Part shown: piece after piece, positions 11,801 to 31,820 of the stretch
Position numbering within the stretch: position 1 is the first letter of the stretch
Layout of the letters: each line of letters begins with the position of its first letter
DNA from: Pseudisothecium myosuroides
Taxonomy: Eukaryota; Streptophyta; Bryopsida; Hypnales; Lembophyllaceae
Direction of reading: 5' to 3'
NCBI GenBank assembly: GCA_951799445.1
Contig: OX637288.1
Location: forward strand, 5,582,501-5,646,500
Length of the DNA stretch: 64,000 nucleotides
Notes under the pieces: model-generated
Told to the model about the DNA's origin: nothing
The model's input: the letters and a program-made list of their open reading frames with translations, nothing else
Databases searched by the model: none
Translations under genes and position numbers: made by a program

Positions 11801-12394
11801 GCGGCCTCTTTATCTCCGACGCCACCTCCAATTGGCTCCGCTGTAAGCTCACATCCACGTCGCCATGTTCATTCGAACAGGCGGGGATGGATGATTTTCT
11901 TGGTTTTTCGTTGGATAATCTGGTTTGCACTCTGTTCCAATCAGTGTGTTTTTTTTGGGCCTTATGAGGCCCAAATGCCTCAAAAAAAAAAAGGCTTCAC
12001 CAAGCCTATAGGAAAAATTTGAAGAAAAATTGGATGATGATGCCAAATTGCTCCAATTTTTTGTAAAATTTGGATGAAATTATCAATTTTAAATGAAAAT
12101 CATCCAAATATGTGGATGAAAAGATAGTTCTATCCAAAATATAGATGAATACTAAAATATTTGGCTACATTATTTTCTCGTATGATGCCACTTCAGCACT
12201 GCTCCAAAAATAAATAAAAAAACCCTGGTTCCAATGGATCTCAATGGATGATTTGTTATGAACTGGAATGCGGTGAAATTGATCATATTGTACCGGTGAT
12301 ATTTTAGGGTAATTCTGATTGTCGATTTTTTAATTTTTAATTTTTTTAATTTTTTTGGGAAAAAAAAAATTTGTTGCTCAAACTAGCATTAAGC

Positions 12395-12785
12395 TTAAGG
12401 TGGAAACACCCAAAACCGTCAATATTAGCAATTCAGCATAGTTGGAGGCACCTTTTCCTAAATATAATATTTTTGTAGTATTGGAGAGTGAAAATCATGA
12501 ATATTTTTAAAAAAAATAGATTTTTCAGATGTTGTATGTAATTTCTATAATTTTCAAAGTGACGGCTCCCTAGACCACTGAAACTGTCACATAGGTGCAC
12601 CCTAAACCGAAATCTGTAGAAATCAACAGTCAACAAATCAGAGTTAAGTATATGTCCTTCAAATTCATCAATAAATGAGAGTTAAGCATTTGTAGGACAT
12701 ATTAACAAATGTCTAGGGACACATTTAGTGGATCTCTAGGGTACAGGAATAGGGACAAAGACGCTTTTGGGTGTTTCTACCTTAA
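12395..12785. mobile_element. TTAA-flanked MITE with GGTGGAAACACCCAAAA termini
   Basis: TTAA at 12395-12398 is followed by GGTGGAAACACCCAAAA; the right end is TTTTGGGTGTTTCTACC followed by TTAA at 12782-12785. The 17-base inverted termini differ at one position. The interior is non-coding. A four-base TTAA target duplication suggests piggyBac-type mobilisation, but this family differs from the CCCCTAAAGG elements. Confidence 0.75.
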
Positions 12786-12839
12786 CCCTAGACGGACGTC
12801 GTGGACACTAAGTGTCCGATGGATGACTTCACTTGAGAC

Positions 12840-13690
12840 TGTTGGAAGGGAAAAAAAAAATTTAATCCAATATTCTATACATTAAATAAGGTTGTTTTGT
12901 TTTGTTTGTTATAGTAAGATCTTCATAATTGTGTGTCCCCCAATCGCATTCTTGGTACTATTAGAAAGTTCTTTAAGAGGAACAATGTACGGACAATTTG
13001 TTTCGTGGCGTTTGGACATACGGTGTAAAATTTTGGAAATTTTAAATTATTTTTGGACCTAAAATTATCCTAAATTATGGATCTTCTTGACTTTGTGTCC
13101 CCCAGTCGCATTCTTGGTACTATGGAGTTCTCTACAAGGAGGGATGCATAGAATTTGTTTTGCGGCGTTCCGAGTCATAATAGAAAAGATGTTGAATTTT
13201 GAAGTTTTTATAAGTTAAAAAATTAGAAAACTATTTTTATTTTATTTTTATTTTTATTGTAGCAACACAGGCATATACATTAAATTAGGTTGTTTTATTT
13301 TATTTGTTTGTTATGGTGAGATATCCAGAACCGTACATTCTCCGGTCGCATTATTGGTCCCATTGGAAAGCTCTCTTTTAAGGGGGTGCACAAACTCTAT
13401 TTCGTGGCATTCTAACTCATGGTAAAAAAGATATTGAAGTTTGAAGTTTTTAAGAATTAAAAAATAAATAAATAAATATACTTTTATTCTATATTATACT
13501 ATGGCAATAGCACAGAGCATATTATCCATACCATAAGTTAGACTATTTGTTTGTTTTGTTTTGTTTAGGATGGTGAGATCTCCTAGATTGTGCATCCCTC
13601 GGGCGCGTTCTTGGTATTGTCTGAAAGCCCTCAATGAAGAGGGGTGCATGGGCTTTTGTTTCATGGCATTTGGACCTATAATGTACTCCC
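12840..13690 (+). repeat. Diverged tandem repeat array, about 160-260 bp period
   Basis: At least four units recur. Each has a TTGTTTTGTTTTGTTTGTTA(T)GGTGAGATC core, then a CATTCTTGGTACTATT core (12946, 13104, 13348, 13606), then GGGGTGCA...TTTGTTTCGTGGC(A/G)TTTGGAC. Related single units occur at 15960-16150, 16600-16740 and 49220-49400. No coding capacity was seen. The origin (satellite or degenerated transposon) is unclear. Confidence 0.6.
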
Positions 13691-13720
13691 TCTATCTTTC
13701 TAAAACCCTCCATACCATGC
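13684..13720. mobile_element. Single Stowaway/Tc1-mariner-type end (CTCCCTCTATC)
   Basis: TACTCCCTCTATCTTTCTAAAACCCTCC resembles the terminal repeat of the intact element at 20637. No matching second end was found nearby, so it is probably a truncated copy. Confidence 0.35.
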
Positions 13721-13886
13721 ACAATTCGTAACCCACTAAAAAGCTCCGTTTATTGATTTTGACTATTGAATAAGCTTTGGCAGTGCTAAATGACCTTATG
13801 GGGGCAATTGGCAAGTGATTAAGGAGCATTCCTCTCTTAGCAAGCTTGGCCTTGCCCATATGAGCTTCTTTGTACTTGTTGCTTCC

Positions 13887-14823
13887 TTAACCCCTAAAGG
13901 ACCATTGTCCCTACGGGGGACAAATGTGTTTTCGGGCAGGTACCTACGGGCTGAAATTTTCTCCTGATTTTTTTAAACTTTTTTTGGAAGTAGAAAAGAT
14001 GATTAGCTTCAAGGGAATATAATTTTTTTCACAATCGGTGCTCGGGAAAAAAAGTTATGACCATATAAGCTCAAAACAAGGGACGGGGGGGCAGCTCGGG
14101 TAGCAAAAAAAAAATGGACAAAAATTTGAATTTTTTTTTTAAATATTTTTTTTCTCATAGATTATATTTTTGGCTATCTGGAAAGCTTTGATTCATTTCA
14201 TTTGGATATGTTATGAGAAAGTTATGGACATTCTTGTTTTTCGGGCAGTTAAAGCATCTTCTTGAAAAAAATAACTTTAGGATTCATTTCTGAATGCAAT
14301 TTTTCAAAATTTTCAATTTTTTTTTTGCATGGTCTGATTTACTTGCTAGAACAATCTCACCATTGGGATTAGTGCATTTTAATTCCATCTAAAATATATG
14401 AATATTTTAGATTTTCCTTCTAGCTTGTACCTACATCTACTTAACAATTTTTTTAAGAATGATAATTAATTTTTTTTTGGATTTTTTTTTTCCTAGACTC
14501 TCAACTCAATTCTCCACTACAACAATTAAAACCTCAAAACTCTGTAGTAAAAAAATTTAAGTTAAAAATGTTTGAAGTCAAAAAATCTAGTCCCGCAATG
14601 TGCTGAAAAACTTGTTTTTTTCACTTTAAATGCAAATATCTTGCAATTTGTGCGGTCAAAAATTCTAAAAAAATTACACACATTCTTATACTAGTTAGGT
14701 GTAAGATCCTACGGTTGGATGTGAAAAAAAAAACATTTTTCAATTTTTTTTACTCTTTGCTATAGAAATGGCAGTTTTCAGTGTTTTTGGGCAGAAAAAA
14801 GGCCTCGGTCCTTTAGGGGTTAA
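13887..14823 (+). mobile_element. piggyBac-like TTAA element, full-length copy, 937 bp
   Basis: TTAA (13887-13890) then CCCCTAAAGGACC at the left; GGTCCTTTAGGGG then TTAA (14820-14823) at the right. The subterminal motif GGCAGGTACCTACGGGC and the internal GGCAGCTCGGGTAGC and GGACATTCTTG(T)TTTTCGGGC segments are shared with the copies at 32500, 39903 and 41663. No transposase-like ORF is present, so it is a non-autonomous element. Confidence 0.88.
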
Positions 14824-15950
14824 ACAATTGTGTTGACAATGGATTTGATGACTACTTGGGCGCTATAAAAATTTGTTCATAAAGTGGGCTAGGTTTCCTT
14901 GTTGTGGATATTTAGGATGGGAGCAGATATTTCTAGAATCCCATTCATTGGAAGCAATTTGGGTTCACCAAAACCCTCTTAAACTTCCGAAGGTAGCATT
15001 GGCCATTTGACTTTCAGTGGGAGGCATGCTTCTACATGTGTTTCATTGGAAGTGGACAGCTAACACCCGTCTCAACGGATTATAGATGTTGTGATCATTG
15101 AGGTGGCAATGCTAAGGTGGATGCCCAACGTGGCTAATGCTGCGAAGAAGTGGGGTGGATATGTGTAAAGGCTGTGAGTATAGCCGTACGCTTTGTCCTT
15201 CTCTGACTTTCATTTTTTTATGCAACTCTAATGGATTTTGCATTAGTTAAGTAATGGTCTCTAATTGTGATGACATGAGCGTCATTTCTAATATTAAAAT
15301 ATTAAGAAGTGAAATTAAAATATGCATTCTAAAATATTTTCACAGAAATGTGGTTGTCCTTCAGCGTCCTTGGCTTCCAATATGTTGGATTATTTTATTC
15401 ACTAACAATGTTCGGCAGTTAGACAATTAGTCCGGCAGCATCCATGTGAGCAAAGTGGAAGGTATTGCGAATTTGCCGCAACTACTACATTCCACACACA
15501 ACACAAGTGCTGACACTTATAGTAATTACTAAGCATGCCAAATTGTATTGTACATAGGACATGTCCTACAAGTTGACCGTTGTTGCCCTCCAAAGGCCTT
15601 CCGATGAGTTCAAATTGCTTCCAATGGTTGCCACTAACCTTTAAACATCAAGAATAACAAGGTGGCAATATTTACAGACAACGCTCAAATATAATACTTT
15701 TTGCACGAATTTTGGGTGCTTAAACAATGGTGCCTAACTAAAGTTGAAGAATTTGCATACATCTAGGGGATGGATTATTGGTTCTTGAATGCATGTATCA
15801 CTAGCACGAAGACTAAAAATACAATTAATCCTTCACAGGGAAGGTTTTTGGAGGTATTTAGAGGAACTAAGGGAGTAGAAGTTATGGAGTTTTGAGTTAT
15901 TTTTGGATCTTAAATTATAGAAAATTACTTTTATTTTGATTTTGATTGTG
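14824..15950. other. Non-coding intergenic DNA
   Basis: No ORF resembles a known family and no terminal repeats were found. Base composition around 14870-15230 is less AT-rich than the surroundings, but all frames are broken. Confidence 0.4.
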
Positions 15951-15959
15951 GCAATGGTA

Positions 15960-16750
15960 GAGGGCACACCATCTTTACTGTAAGATAGGTTGTTTGTTTG
16001 TTTTGTTTTGTTTGATATGCTGAGATCTAACAAACCATGAGTTGTTTGATGGCGTTCTTAGTACTGTTGCAAAACTCTTTGCAAGGAGGGGTGCACTGGC
16101 TTTATTTTGTGGTGTTTGGACCTAAGGTGTGAAAGTTATTGAATTTCAAAGCTTTTATGAGTTAAAAACTTGAATTAGTATAAATTATCATTTATTTTTG
16201 AAAATTCACTACTTTTACATTGTGTATCCAATTGCCAAAAAACAAAGCTTTTGCCTTCTTTTGTGCATAAATCTTTCTGTTTGTTCCAATTTTGTGGCAT
16301 TTAGACCATCCTACAATGTGAAAGTTATTGGGCTTTTTTTAATTAAAAAATTGAGTTAAATTATCTTCTATTTAATAAAACCCATAACTTTCACATCACA
16401 TGTCCAATCGCCATGAAACAAAGTCATTATACTCCTTTGTGTATAAAGCTATTCTATTCTATTCATATTCATACTAGAAGTACAACCTCTCACATTATTG
16501 TGTGAAAGTTATTGAATTTCAAAGTTTTAAGGAATTAAAAAATTTGAAAATTATTTTTTACTTTTATTTTGGTAGTGGCAACAACACAGGGCATGCAAGT
16601 CTATACCTTAAATGAATCTATTTGTTTGTTTTGTTTTATTTGTTTGTTCAGGTGAGATTTCCGGAACTATACATCCCTCAATCATGTTTTTTGTACTATT
16701 AGAAAATCCTCTGTGAGGAGGGGTACACGGGCCATTTATTGCTATTTATT
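15960..16750 (+). repeat. Dispersed units of the 12840 tandem repeat
   Basis: TTGTTTGTTTTGTTTTGTTTGATATG...GTTCTTAGTACTGTT...GGGGTGCACTGGC and a second unit from about 16600 repeat the 12840 array consensus. Between them lies AT-rich sequence with the recurring phrase GTGAAAGTTATTG. Confidence 0.5.
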
Positions 16751-16944
16751 CTTGATGTGAATTTTAGCCATAAAAAATGATGTTTTTTGAACTTGAGTCC
16801 AACCAATAAACGAAATGAAGCTTATTGAGTGTAGTTTCTACTCTAATTGGAATTTTTTTTAAATTCATAAGTTTTAATATTTTATTGTAATATTGTAATA
16901 TAAAATTTGGAAATATAACCGTAGTTTGTTGATTTTCTAATTTT

Positions 16945-17189
16945 ATGCCACATTTAACTACTTCTGTACTTTTGAAAGTCCAAAATTAATAACAATCATC
17001 AACAGAAAAAAATGATCATCAGGAGATAATGCAAAACATCGGGTGATCAATAAAAAGCATCCGAAGATCAATACAAATATTGAGAGATCTATATAAACAT
17101 CGTGGGATCCCCCGATGTTATCATCAGAAGATTCTACAATGTTTTGTCCAAAATTCACTGAATAGTCCAAAAGTAGTTAAATGTGACAT
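16945..17189. mobile_element. Short TIR element (ATGYCACATTTAACTAC) with internal short repeats
   Basis: 17-base inverted termini, ATGCCACATTTAACTAC (16945) and GTAGTTAAATGTGACAT (17173-17189), have one mismatch. The interior contains several short CATC(G/C)..(A/T)GATC motifs at roughly 30-base spacing (17035-17125). Non-coding and MITE-like; no clear target duplication beyond T-rich flanks. Confidence 0.5.
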
Positions 17190-17570
17190 TTTTCATTTTT
17201 GAATGACATAGTAACTTTGGTTTATACTATGATGGTGTACACTATAATATACATCTATGGTGAAAACTTCAAATTTTTTAGTATATTTTGTATTTGATAT
17301 AAATTTTTTTCATTTGAGAAAATAATTCACAGGAATTTCAAAAAATTCAAATTATTTTTAAAAGTTTATGACTTGTAGTAGAGATATGATTTCATCTCAA
17401 AAAAATAAAAATAAAAGTTTTCATTCATATCTAGTTGCAACAAACAGAGTGATGGACAGTAAGGCTTGAAATTAGTAGTCATGGACCTATCCTTCTAGAA
17501 TTTATCTTTAATCTAAGAAGGATTCCGGCCTACAACCAAGGTAGTCACTCAAACATAATTTGTTTTTTGG

Positions 17571-17739
17571 CCAATAATTAGGTGCATTCTTCATTTCTAT
17601 AGTGATTTAGAAAGCCATTTAAGGCCATTTTTTTGGACTTCGCATCCTTTCAGAGTTAACTGGGAAGGATGCCAAGGCTAAAAAGTGGTCAATAGGTGAT
17701 TGTGAAGATTATTGTAGAAATGAAGAATGCACCTATTGG
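17571..17739. repeat. Inverted repeat, about 35-bp arms
   Basis: CCAATAATTAGGTGCATTCT...(17571) pairs with ...AGAATGCACCTATTGG (ending 17739) through CTTCATTTCTATAGTGATT / GATTATTGTAGAAATGAAG. This is a hairpin-forming MITE candidate. Confidence 0.5.
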
Positions 17740-20636
17740 TTCAAAAGTTGGGATCATTTATCACAAAATAACTTAATTGGTGATAGGTCTTGTTTAAAAG
17801 ACAGGGCAAAGCCAAGCCCGAGGGATTGTTTTTTTTAGAGAATCTTTACAATAGCATCTTTAATATGTAATAATATATCAAATTCTTAATATCATTCTCT
17901 TTGTCTTCAAGAGATGCATCTATCATACTAAATTTTGGGTTCTAAATCACAACTTGAATGTGCAAGTTTTGCATTCGAAAGTTTATAAGAATTTTTGAAA
18001 GTAGCTTTGAGGATGTGAGTTGCTTGGTGCCTTAAAGAATGCAAAAGCTCATCATTGATTAGCCTTTTGAAAAAGCTTCATAATGCCCATGTTATAAAGA
18101 TTCTAAAATCTAATTTTGGGCAATTTTTTAGGATCCAAAATATTTTTTAAGAATTCAAAAAGAGATGAAATCACCAAAACTAAGCAAACAAAGTACAAAT
18201 ATGTAGATGGAAAACAATTTCTACATTTCAGTTTTCTGGCTGGCTAGTACAGCCACTTCATGGGGCATAGTGACAAACTATGCACCATGACAAAGAAACT
18301 TAATTTTCAAAAAATTTAGTTTTTAATTCACCCCCCCCCTCCCAAAAAATTTTAAAATTTTAATTTTGGAGGGGAGGGGGGGTGAATTAAAAAACAATTT
18401 TTTTTCCAGCCCATCCCCCAGCCCTCCTCCCCCCCTCTTGTAATTTTCAGGGGTGATGGGGAGATGCAAACATTATGGGATAAATCTGTATTCTGCCGTA
18501 TATGTATTCTTACGTATATGTATTCTGCCACCCGTATATGTATATATATTTGTATGTGTGCTCGTATCCGTATCTGTATCTGAATCCAGATCCAATGGCT
18601 CTTGATTTTTTGTTGAGGGGGGTAGGATTTGTCACATGCAAAACTGCCTGACAACCTACTGAACAACCTCTTTTCAGTAGATTGTCTATCAGGAGAATGT
18701 TTCCATGATGGATTTTGTTGTAGTTAGTCAAGAGCAGTTTTTAATCCCTAATGTTTTGCGGTGTTTGAGACCTAAAATTGCTTCAAAATATCCTTATTTA
18801 TAGTAAGACAAAACATTTAGTTCTTAATTTTTTCTTTAATAAACCAGTTCTCAGAACTTCCAATCAAATTATTTAAGTGTATTCTCCTACAATAACGTTT
18901 TAGAACTTAAAGAAAACAAAATCAACCTTAATCAAGACATCCAAACCAACACTATTCCATTCAAAATGTCCAAATCAAGATGTCCAAATAAATTGAACGT
19001 TGTTGATTTGGTTCCTTTTTCTAGTTGTAGATTGAAAACAACAATTGCAATACAGATGCAAGTAAACTTCAAAAACTAGGTATAAATTATAGCCTTTTCC
19101 AAAGATAAAGTCTTATCATTCAAAATTTTGGTGAAAATCGCATTTGTCTTGTAACTTGTACGTTTTCGTAAAATGTTGGAAAATAGATTGAGATGGATGG
19201 AAAAAAATTTAATCCAAAAAATTGTATTGGCATTTAAAAAAAAATTATAATTGGGAAGGTGCCTATGGTGAATGAAAAAGCTAAAATGATAATAACTTTG
19301 ATAAGAAATTGAGATTTGTAAATCCAAATGGTCAAAGAATATTCTAGTATGCAATACATAATTATCCAATGTTTTGTTTTTTAATTTGGAATTTCTTAAT
19401 ATTCACTTCAAAAATCAACTTTATTTGTTTTTTCTAACTTCCATCTCATTAGTTGGAATCAAATGGTTCAAAATGAGAGGAAAAGAATACCGGTCAATGG
19501 AAGTTCAAAAGTATGCCCAACCTTTTCAGTGTCAAAAAGCTCGATGTCAAACATGTACGAGATTTGGTTAACATTCATATAGTGTAAACCTATTATTTAT
19601 TGTACACATTCAAAAATTGAACAACAATCATTCAAATTACCAAACAATAACCACACAATTCAACTACCAATTCAACTATGATGGGAACAAAATTTCATAT
19701 CACTGCACAATGACTGCACTGTGCGGTAATTCGGTAAAGGACTGAAAGGAATTTTTAATTAGATTTCAGCTTCATCAACTTTAAATTGCAATGAAATTTG
19801 TAGGAAGAAATCTTCTTTTCATTTTGTTTTTCAAAGTTGAATCTTAACATGACATTTAATAATCATGCCAAATTTCAAAACATGCAAGTCTCTATATTTA
19901 TGTGGAGAAGGATTTGAAATTTATTTGTGCAATGATTGGCAAGTTTATCCTAGTGAATTATAATGATTTGTAAATGCAAAAGTTCAACTTGGTCCGTAAT
20001 TGTGTTAATGAACAATAATGCCACTGTACTGTATTGTACATCCAATTTCATGGTTGTATGCATAATGCATCCTACTATGCAAATATAGACTAGGTAATTG
20101 CAAAGCAGGTCAAATTATCAAAAATAATTGTTGGTTATGACATATTGAGCCATGCGTGGCGAGGTTGAAACTGACCTACAATTATTTTGATTATTTGGCC
20201 TACTTTGCAATTATTTTGATGACTTGGCCTACTTTGGAATTATTGGCCATAATCTCGATCGTGTAGGAAAGTTGCGCCATTTGACTTCTTTGATTGCTTA
20301 ACCAATAAAAAAAATGCCACAACGAACAAAACTCTCCTACATTTAGATTATGTTAGATGGATCCGCACTCACTAAGTTGATACCATTTGATAGTAGTAGA
20401 GATTTCTTTCAAATTTCGCTCATTGGCAAACCAATGAGATTTCTACTTGAATCATACCCACCCTATTGAAAATTTGCACAAGCAAGTACAGTAGTGAGCA
20501 TCATCAGTCTTAATCAACCTCTCCTTAACCAATTGAAACATGCCACGACAGCCAAACTCTCCTACTTTAAGATTAGGTTTTACACTTCCTATTTGTAAAC
20601 TACATTAATTTACATTTAACATGTAAAGTATTCAAG
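17740..20636. other. AT-rich intergenic DNA with one C/G-tract palindrome
   Basis: Non-coding by eye. A C-tract/G-tract palindrome lies at 18320-18395, a GTATATGTATTC microsatellite-like run at 18495-18585, and a diverged direct repeat (TTAACCAAT..., AACTCTCCTAC) near 20300 and 20525. Nothing else was recognised. Confidence 0.45.
18320..18395. repeat. Palindrome with C9/G7 tracts
   Basis: TTTAATTCACCCCCCCCCTCCC pairs with GGGAGGGGGGGTGAATTAAA around an AT-rich loop. It is a strong hairpin and a likely assembly or polymerase trouble spot. Probably a MITE remnant. Confidence 0.6.
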
Positions 20637-21211
20637 TACTCCCTCTGTCCCACTAAAAACCTCCAAAACTCTTCCCGTTAAGAAATTAACTATATTTTCA
20701 ATCAAAGTGCCAAAAATACATTCATTCAAGAATAAATAACCCATCCCCTAGATTTATGCAAAATCTCAAGCTTAGACACTATCATTTAGGCACCCAAAAT
20801 TCATGTCAAAAGTGTGATATTCGAACATATTTTATAATTGCTGCCAGCTCTGTCATTTTAGATGATTTAAAGGGTGGTGGCTGTAATGAGATTGTAATGA
20901 CATGTTTTCCAACCTGAATATCCACAAATAAAAAAACTGTCCCACTTTATGATCAAATTTTAATAGCACCAAAGTAGTCACTAAATAGACTGTCAACACT
21001 ACTATTTGACAAAGAAATTAGTACAAGGTGTCTCATATCGCCAAGGCCAAGCTTGCAAGGCCATAGGAATGCTTTTTGATTGTCTCACTTGCCCCCACAA
21101 GGTTGTTCAATGTAACAAACACTCACTAAACAATCAAAAACACAAAAGGAGCTTTTTAGTGGGACAAAAATTCTGCTTGATTTGGAGGTTTTTAGTGGGA
21201 CAGAGGGAATA
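20637..21211. mobile_element. Stowaway/Tc1-mariner-like MITE, 575 bp
   Basis: TA followed by CTCCCTCTGTCCCACTAAAA at the left and TTTTAGTGGGACAGAGGGAA followed by TA at the right. The inverted termini extend about 30 bases with one mismatch, and the target is TA. CTCCCTCYGTYCC termini are typical of plant Stowaway-type elements. The interior is non-coding; a 77-residue ORF is not transposase-like. Confidence 0.8.
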
Positions 21212-21381
21212 CATTGGAACAGGTCAGAGAATTCGGTGAGTGAGCTTTTCCACGTCGAAATGACTTACTTCTTACTTGACTTTTAAGTTTTTTTCTATCT
21301 CCCCACCTCCCCCAGCCGTTGATGACCTCAGTGAGTTGCATCGAGAGTTTGAGACTGGTTGCCATAGATGATTTTTTCTAA

Positions 21382-21842
21382 GAGCATCGCCACGGCTCCA
21401 CGTCAAGTGGCGCAGACCCGGGCAGTGGCCGTGTCCGGCCACAAGTTGTGCCCCACGGCACGCACTGCGAGGGTCAACAAATGGCCGGGCACGGCTAAAT
21501 TTGATAAACACCCGGTCAAATCGTGTCTCTTGCCCGTGCCTCGCTATGAAGTTTGACTCTTGTTGATGTAGTTTTCGAGGCGAGTTATTGCAAAAAGATG
21601 AGGCCAGAAAGCTTTCTTTATTCCCGATGTAATGACGAGGTGCTATATTGGGGCTCCGTGCTCCAATCCCAAGTTTGCCAATGTAGTTATGACGTCTTGG
21701 ACCCCGTGCGTAAGGGCCTTGCCGAGTGCCAATCCCGTGCAGGCGTGGGGCGGAAGACAAGTTCTGAATCCGATTTTTGTATAGACAGCACGTCAAACCA
21801 CCTTCGGCGCCCCTCTTTGAGGCGCCAGGCGTGGGGATGCCC
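21382..21842. mobile_element. PIF/Harbinger-like non-autonomous element, GC-rich
   Basis: The left end GAGCATCGCCACGGC and right end GGCGTGGGGATGCCC are imperfect inverted repeats, flanked by TAA (21379-21381 and 21843-21845). A three-base TAA duplication and GGGCATC-type termini fit the PIF/Harbinger (Tourist) group. The interior is unusually GC-rich for this region. No transposase is recognisable. Confidence 0.6.
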
Positions 21843-22531
21843 TAAGTTACTTCAAAGATCACCAAACGAACTACGGAGTACATGCGTAACCCCTAAATTG
21901 TATACTGTGAAAGCCTTTCAACTCAGTGATAGGTCTATCCTTAGGTACAGATAACGCTTGCAATGTTTCAAACTGAAATAATCTTTTATAGCAGAGTTGC
22001 TTCAAAGGTATTCACACTCAGTCACTCACAGTCACTCACGTCATTGATTGAACCAATGGCTTTCCTTGTCTCAGTCTCTCAGATCTGCATTATGATAGGT
22101 CGACCGGTGCTGCGTCTCTCTGGCTCAGAAACCCAAACCAAACTGATCAATGTAAAACCATGGACCAATGGGGACACACATTTGCCTGACTGAAAGGCGA
22201 TTGGAAGATTAATTTCGGAAAAAGTTGGAAAAAGAATTTATTATCAAAGTTGGAGTGACGGTAATGGTGAGGAGCGACTACGACCAAAAGTCTGCACTTT
22301 TCACAAATATCCTTTTTTTCACATGCTCTCGCCAGTTTCGATCACACATGGTTCGCACTTCCTGCAAGCTAGTGCCGGAAGTGGGTCACCCTCATCTAGC
22401 TACCTTTTTTCTGGGGCTCGTAATAAGAGGAGAACCTCAAGGGCCCCCCCAGGAAGACGAGATTGCACAGAGATTTCAGTGCAGAGATTTTGCTGCTCAC
22501 GGTGTTGTAGAGTGAGTGAGGTCGGGTGGCC

Positions 22532-30569
<8,038 letters not shown>

Positions 30570-31681
30570 TTTCCAAGGTTTATTTTTTTAGGTGTCTAGC
30601 AGAAAATCTTTCTCTTATTCAATTTTTCTAATATGAGCAGACAGGCCCCAAGAAGCTGCAATATGGAAAATTAAACTTGTAATCTGCCATATTAGTCTTG
30701 AGGACTATGACGGAAACTTCTGCTTTCAACAGGCTGAGTGCAGTATATTCCACCCGAAGCACGTCTGTGAAGTATTCAATGGATCTCGGCAATTTTGTTG
30801 ACGCTCACGTTTTTTATAGCATAGGAACTTGCGAAGGAATCTTCTTTTTATTCTACGTAGGAACTTCAATGCACTGAGTTGATATTATGAAGAAAAAGAG
30901 GCGTGTTTCAGGCAAACTGAGAACTGAGAACTATGACTGGAGAATTGACTGGTATTTTCTTCTCTAAATGTTGAGTTTGCGTGACACTCAAGTTGTGTAA
31001 GAGCAGAGGCCATTAATAATGGAGAGAAATTTGTTGAACGATTGCAGGTTGTGATGAAATAAAAATCAAGCAATGCATGATGCCTGTGGTAAACTTACAG
31101 AGTCTTGCAAGATTACATCTCCATCGCACCTCTAAGCATGTTGTTCATGCTTGGTGCTAGAAGCAATATACAACCTTTGGTAACTCATTATGTCGCTTTC
31201 CTTCCGCTGTGTCGATTCCACTAATTCCACTGTCATCCCATCTCTGTGATAACAGTTGCGAAAAAAATTCAAAACGTCTAATGGACTCGCACTGAAGTAG
31301 AGGTAGTGTAAATCAAATTACAAAACTGCATTTTCTGGTTGCTAGAAAGTGGAATGCAAATCGAGCCTTCAGTCATCCTAATAAGAGAGATTTGCTCTTG
31401 GTTGGGGCATTGACAAAGCACTTGGGCAAGGCAATGCATTCATTTCTCGAACCCACCCAGAAATACTTGCAGCAAGCCAGGCTGCCGAGTTCAAAGGGCT
31501 GTATTTGCAACAATTTATTGCTCATAACGCTGTTTGTTTCGCTATCAATTGCTTCTTGCAGCCTGGAATTCTTGAGTTGATCGTGCCGGAAAGAAGCTAG
31601 CAATTTGCCGTTCATGATGTTTCATAGTTAGGTGGTGTGAATTGTGGTAGATATGATTTCCTCCAAAACTGGGTAACAATG
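30570..31681. other. 3' flank of the phosphorylase gene and intergenic DNA
   Basis: Contains the 3' UTR of the phosphorylase. Short ORFs around 31390-31620 show no family features, and no repeat termini were seen. Confidence 0.4.
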
Positions 31682-31820
31682 TTAACCCCTGAAAGACCAA
31701 GGCCTTTTATTTTGGGTCAAAGAACACTGAAAACTAACATTTCTATTGCAAAGTGCAAAACTTTAAATATTTTTTATTTTTTTGGCAAATCTAACTGTAG
31801 GATCTTACACCAAACTAGTA
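31682..31820 (-). mobile_element. Truncated terminal fragment of the TTAA family
   Basis: TTAACCCCTGAAAGACCAAGGCC, then AACACTGAAAACTAACATTTCT and GTAGGATCTTACACC. This matches about 130 bases of the right end (inverted) of the copy at 32500. The rest is missing. Confidence 0.7.

Noticed and set aside
21272..21796. 174-codon minus-strand ORF
   Set aside because: It lies in the GC-rich interior of the PIF/Harbinger-like element, where both strands stay open because stop codons are rare. No transposase motifs.
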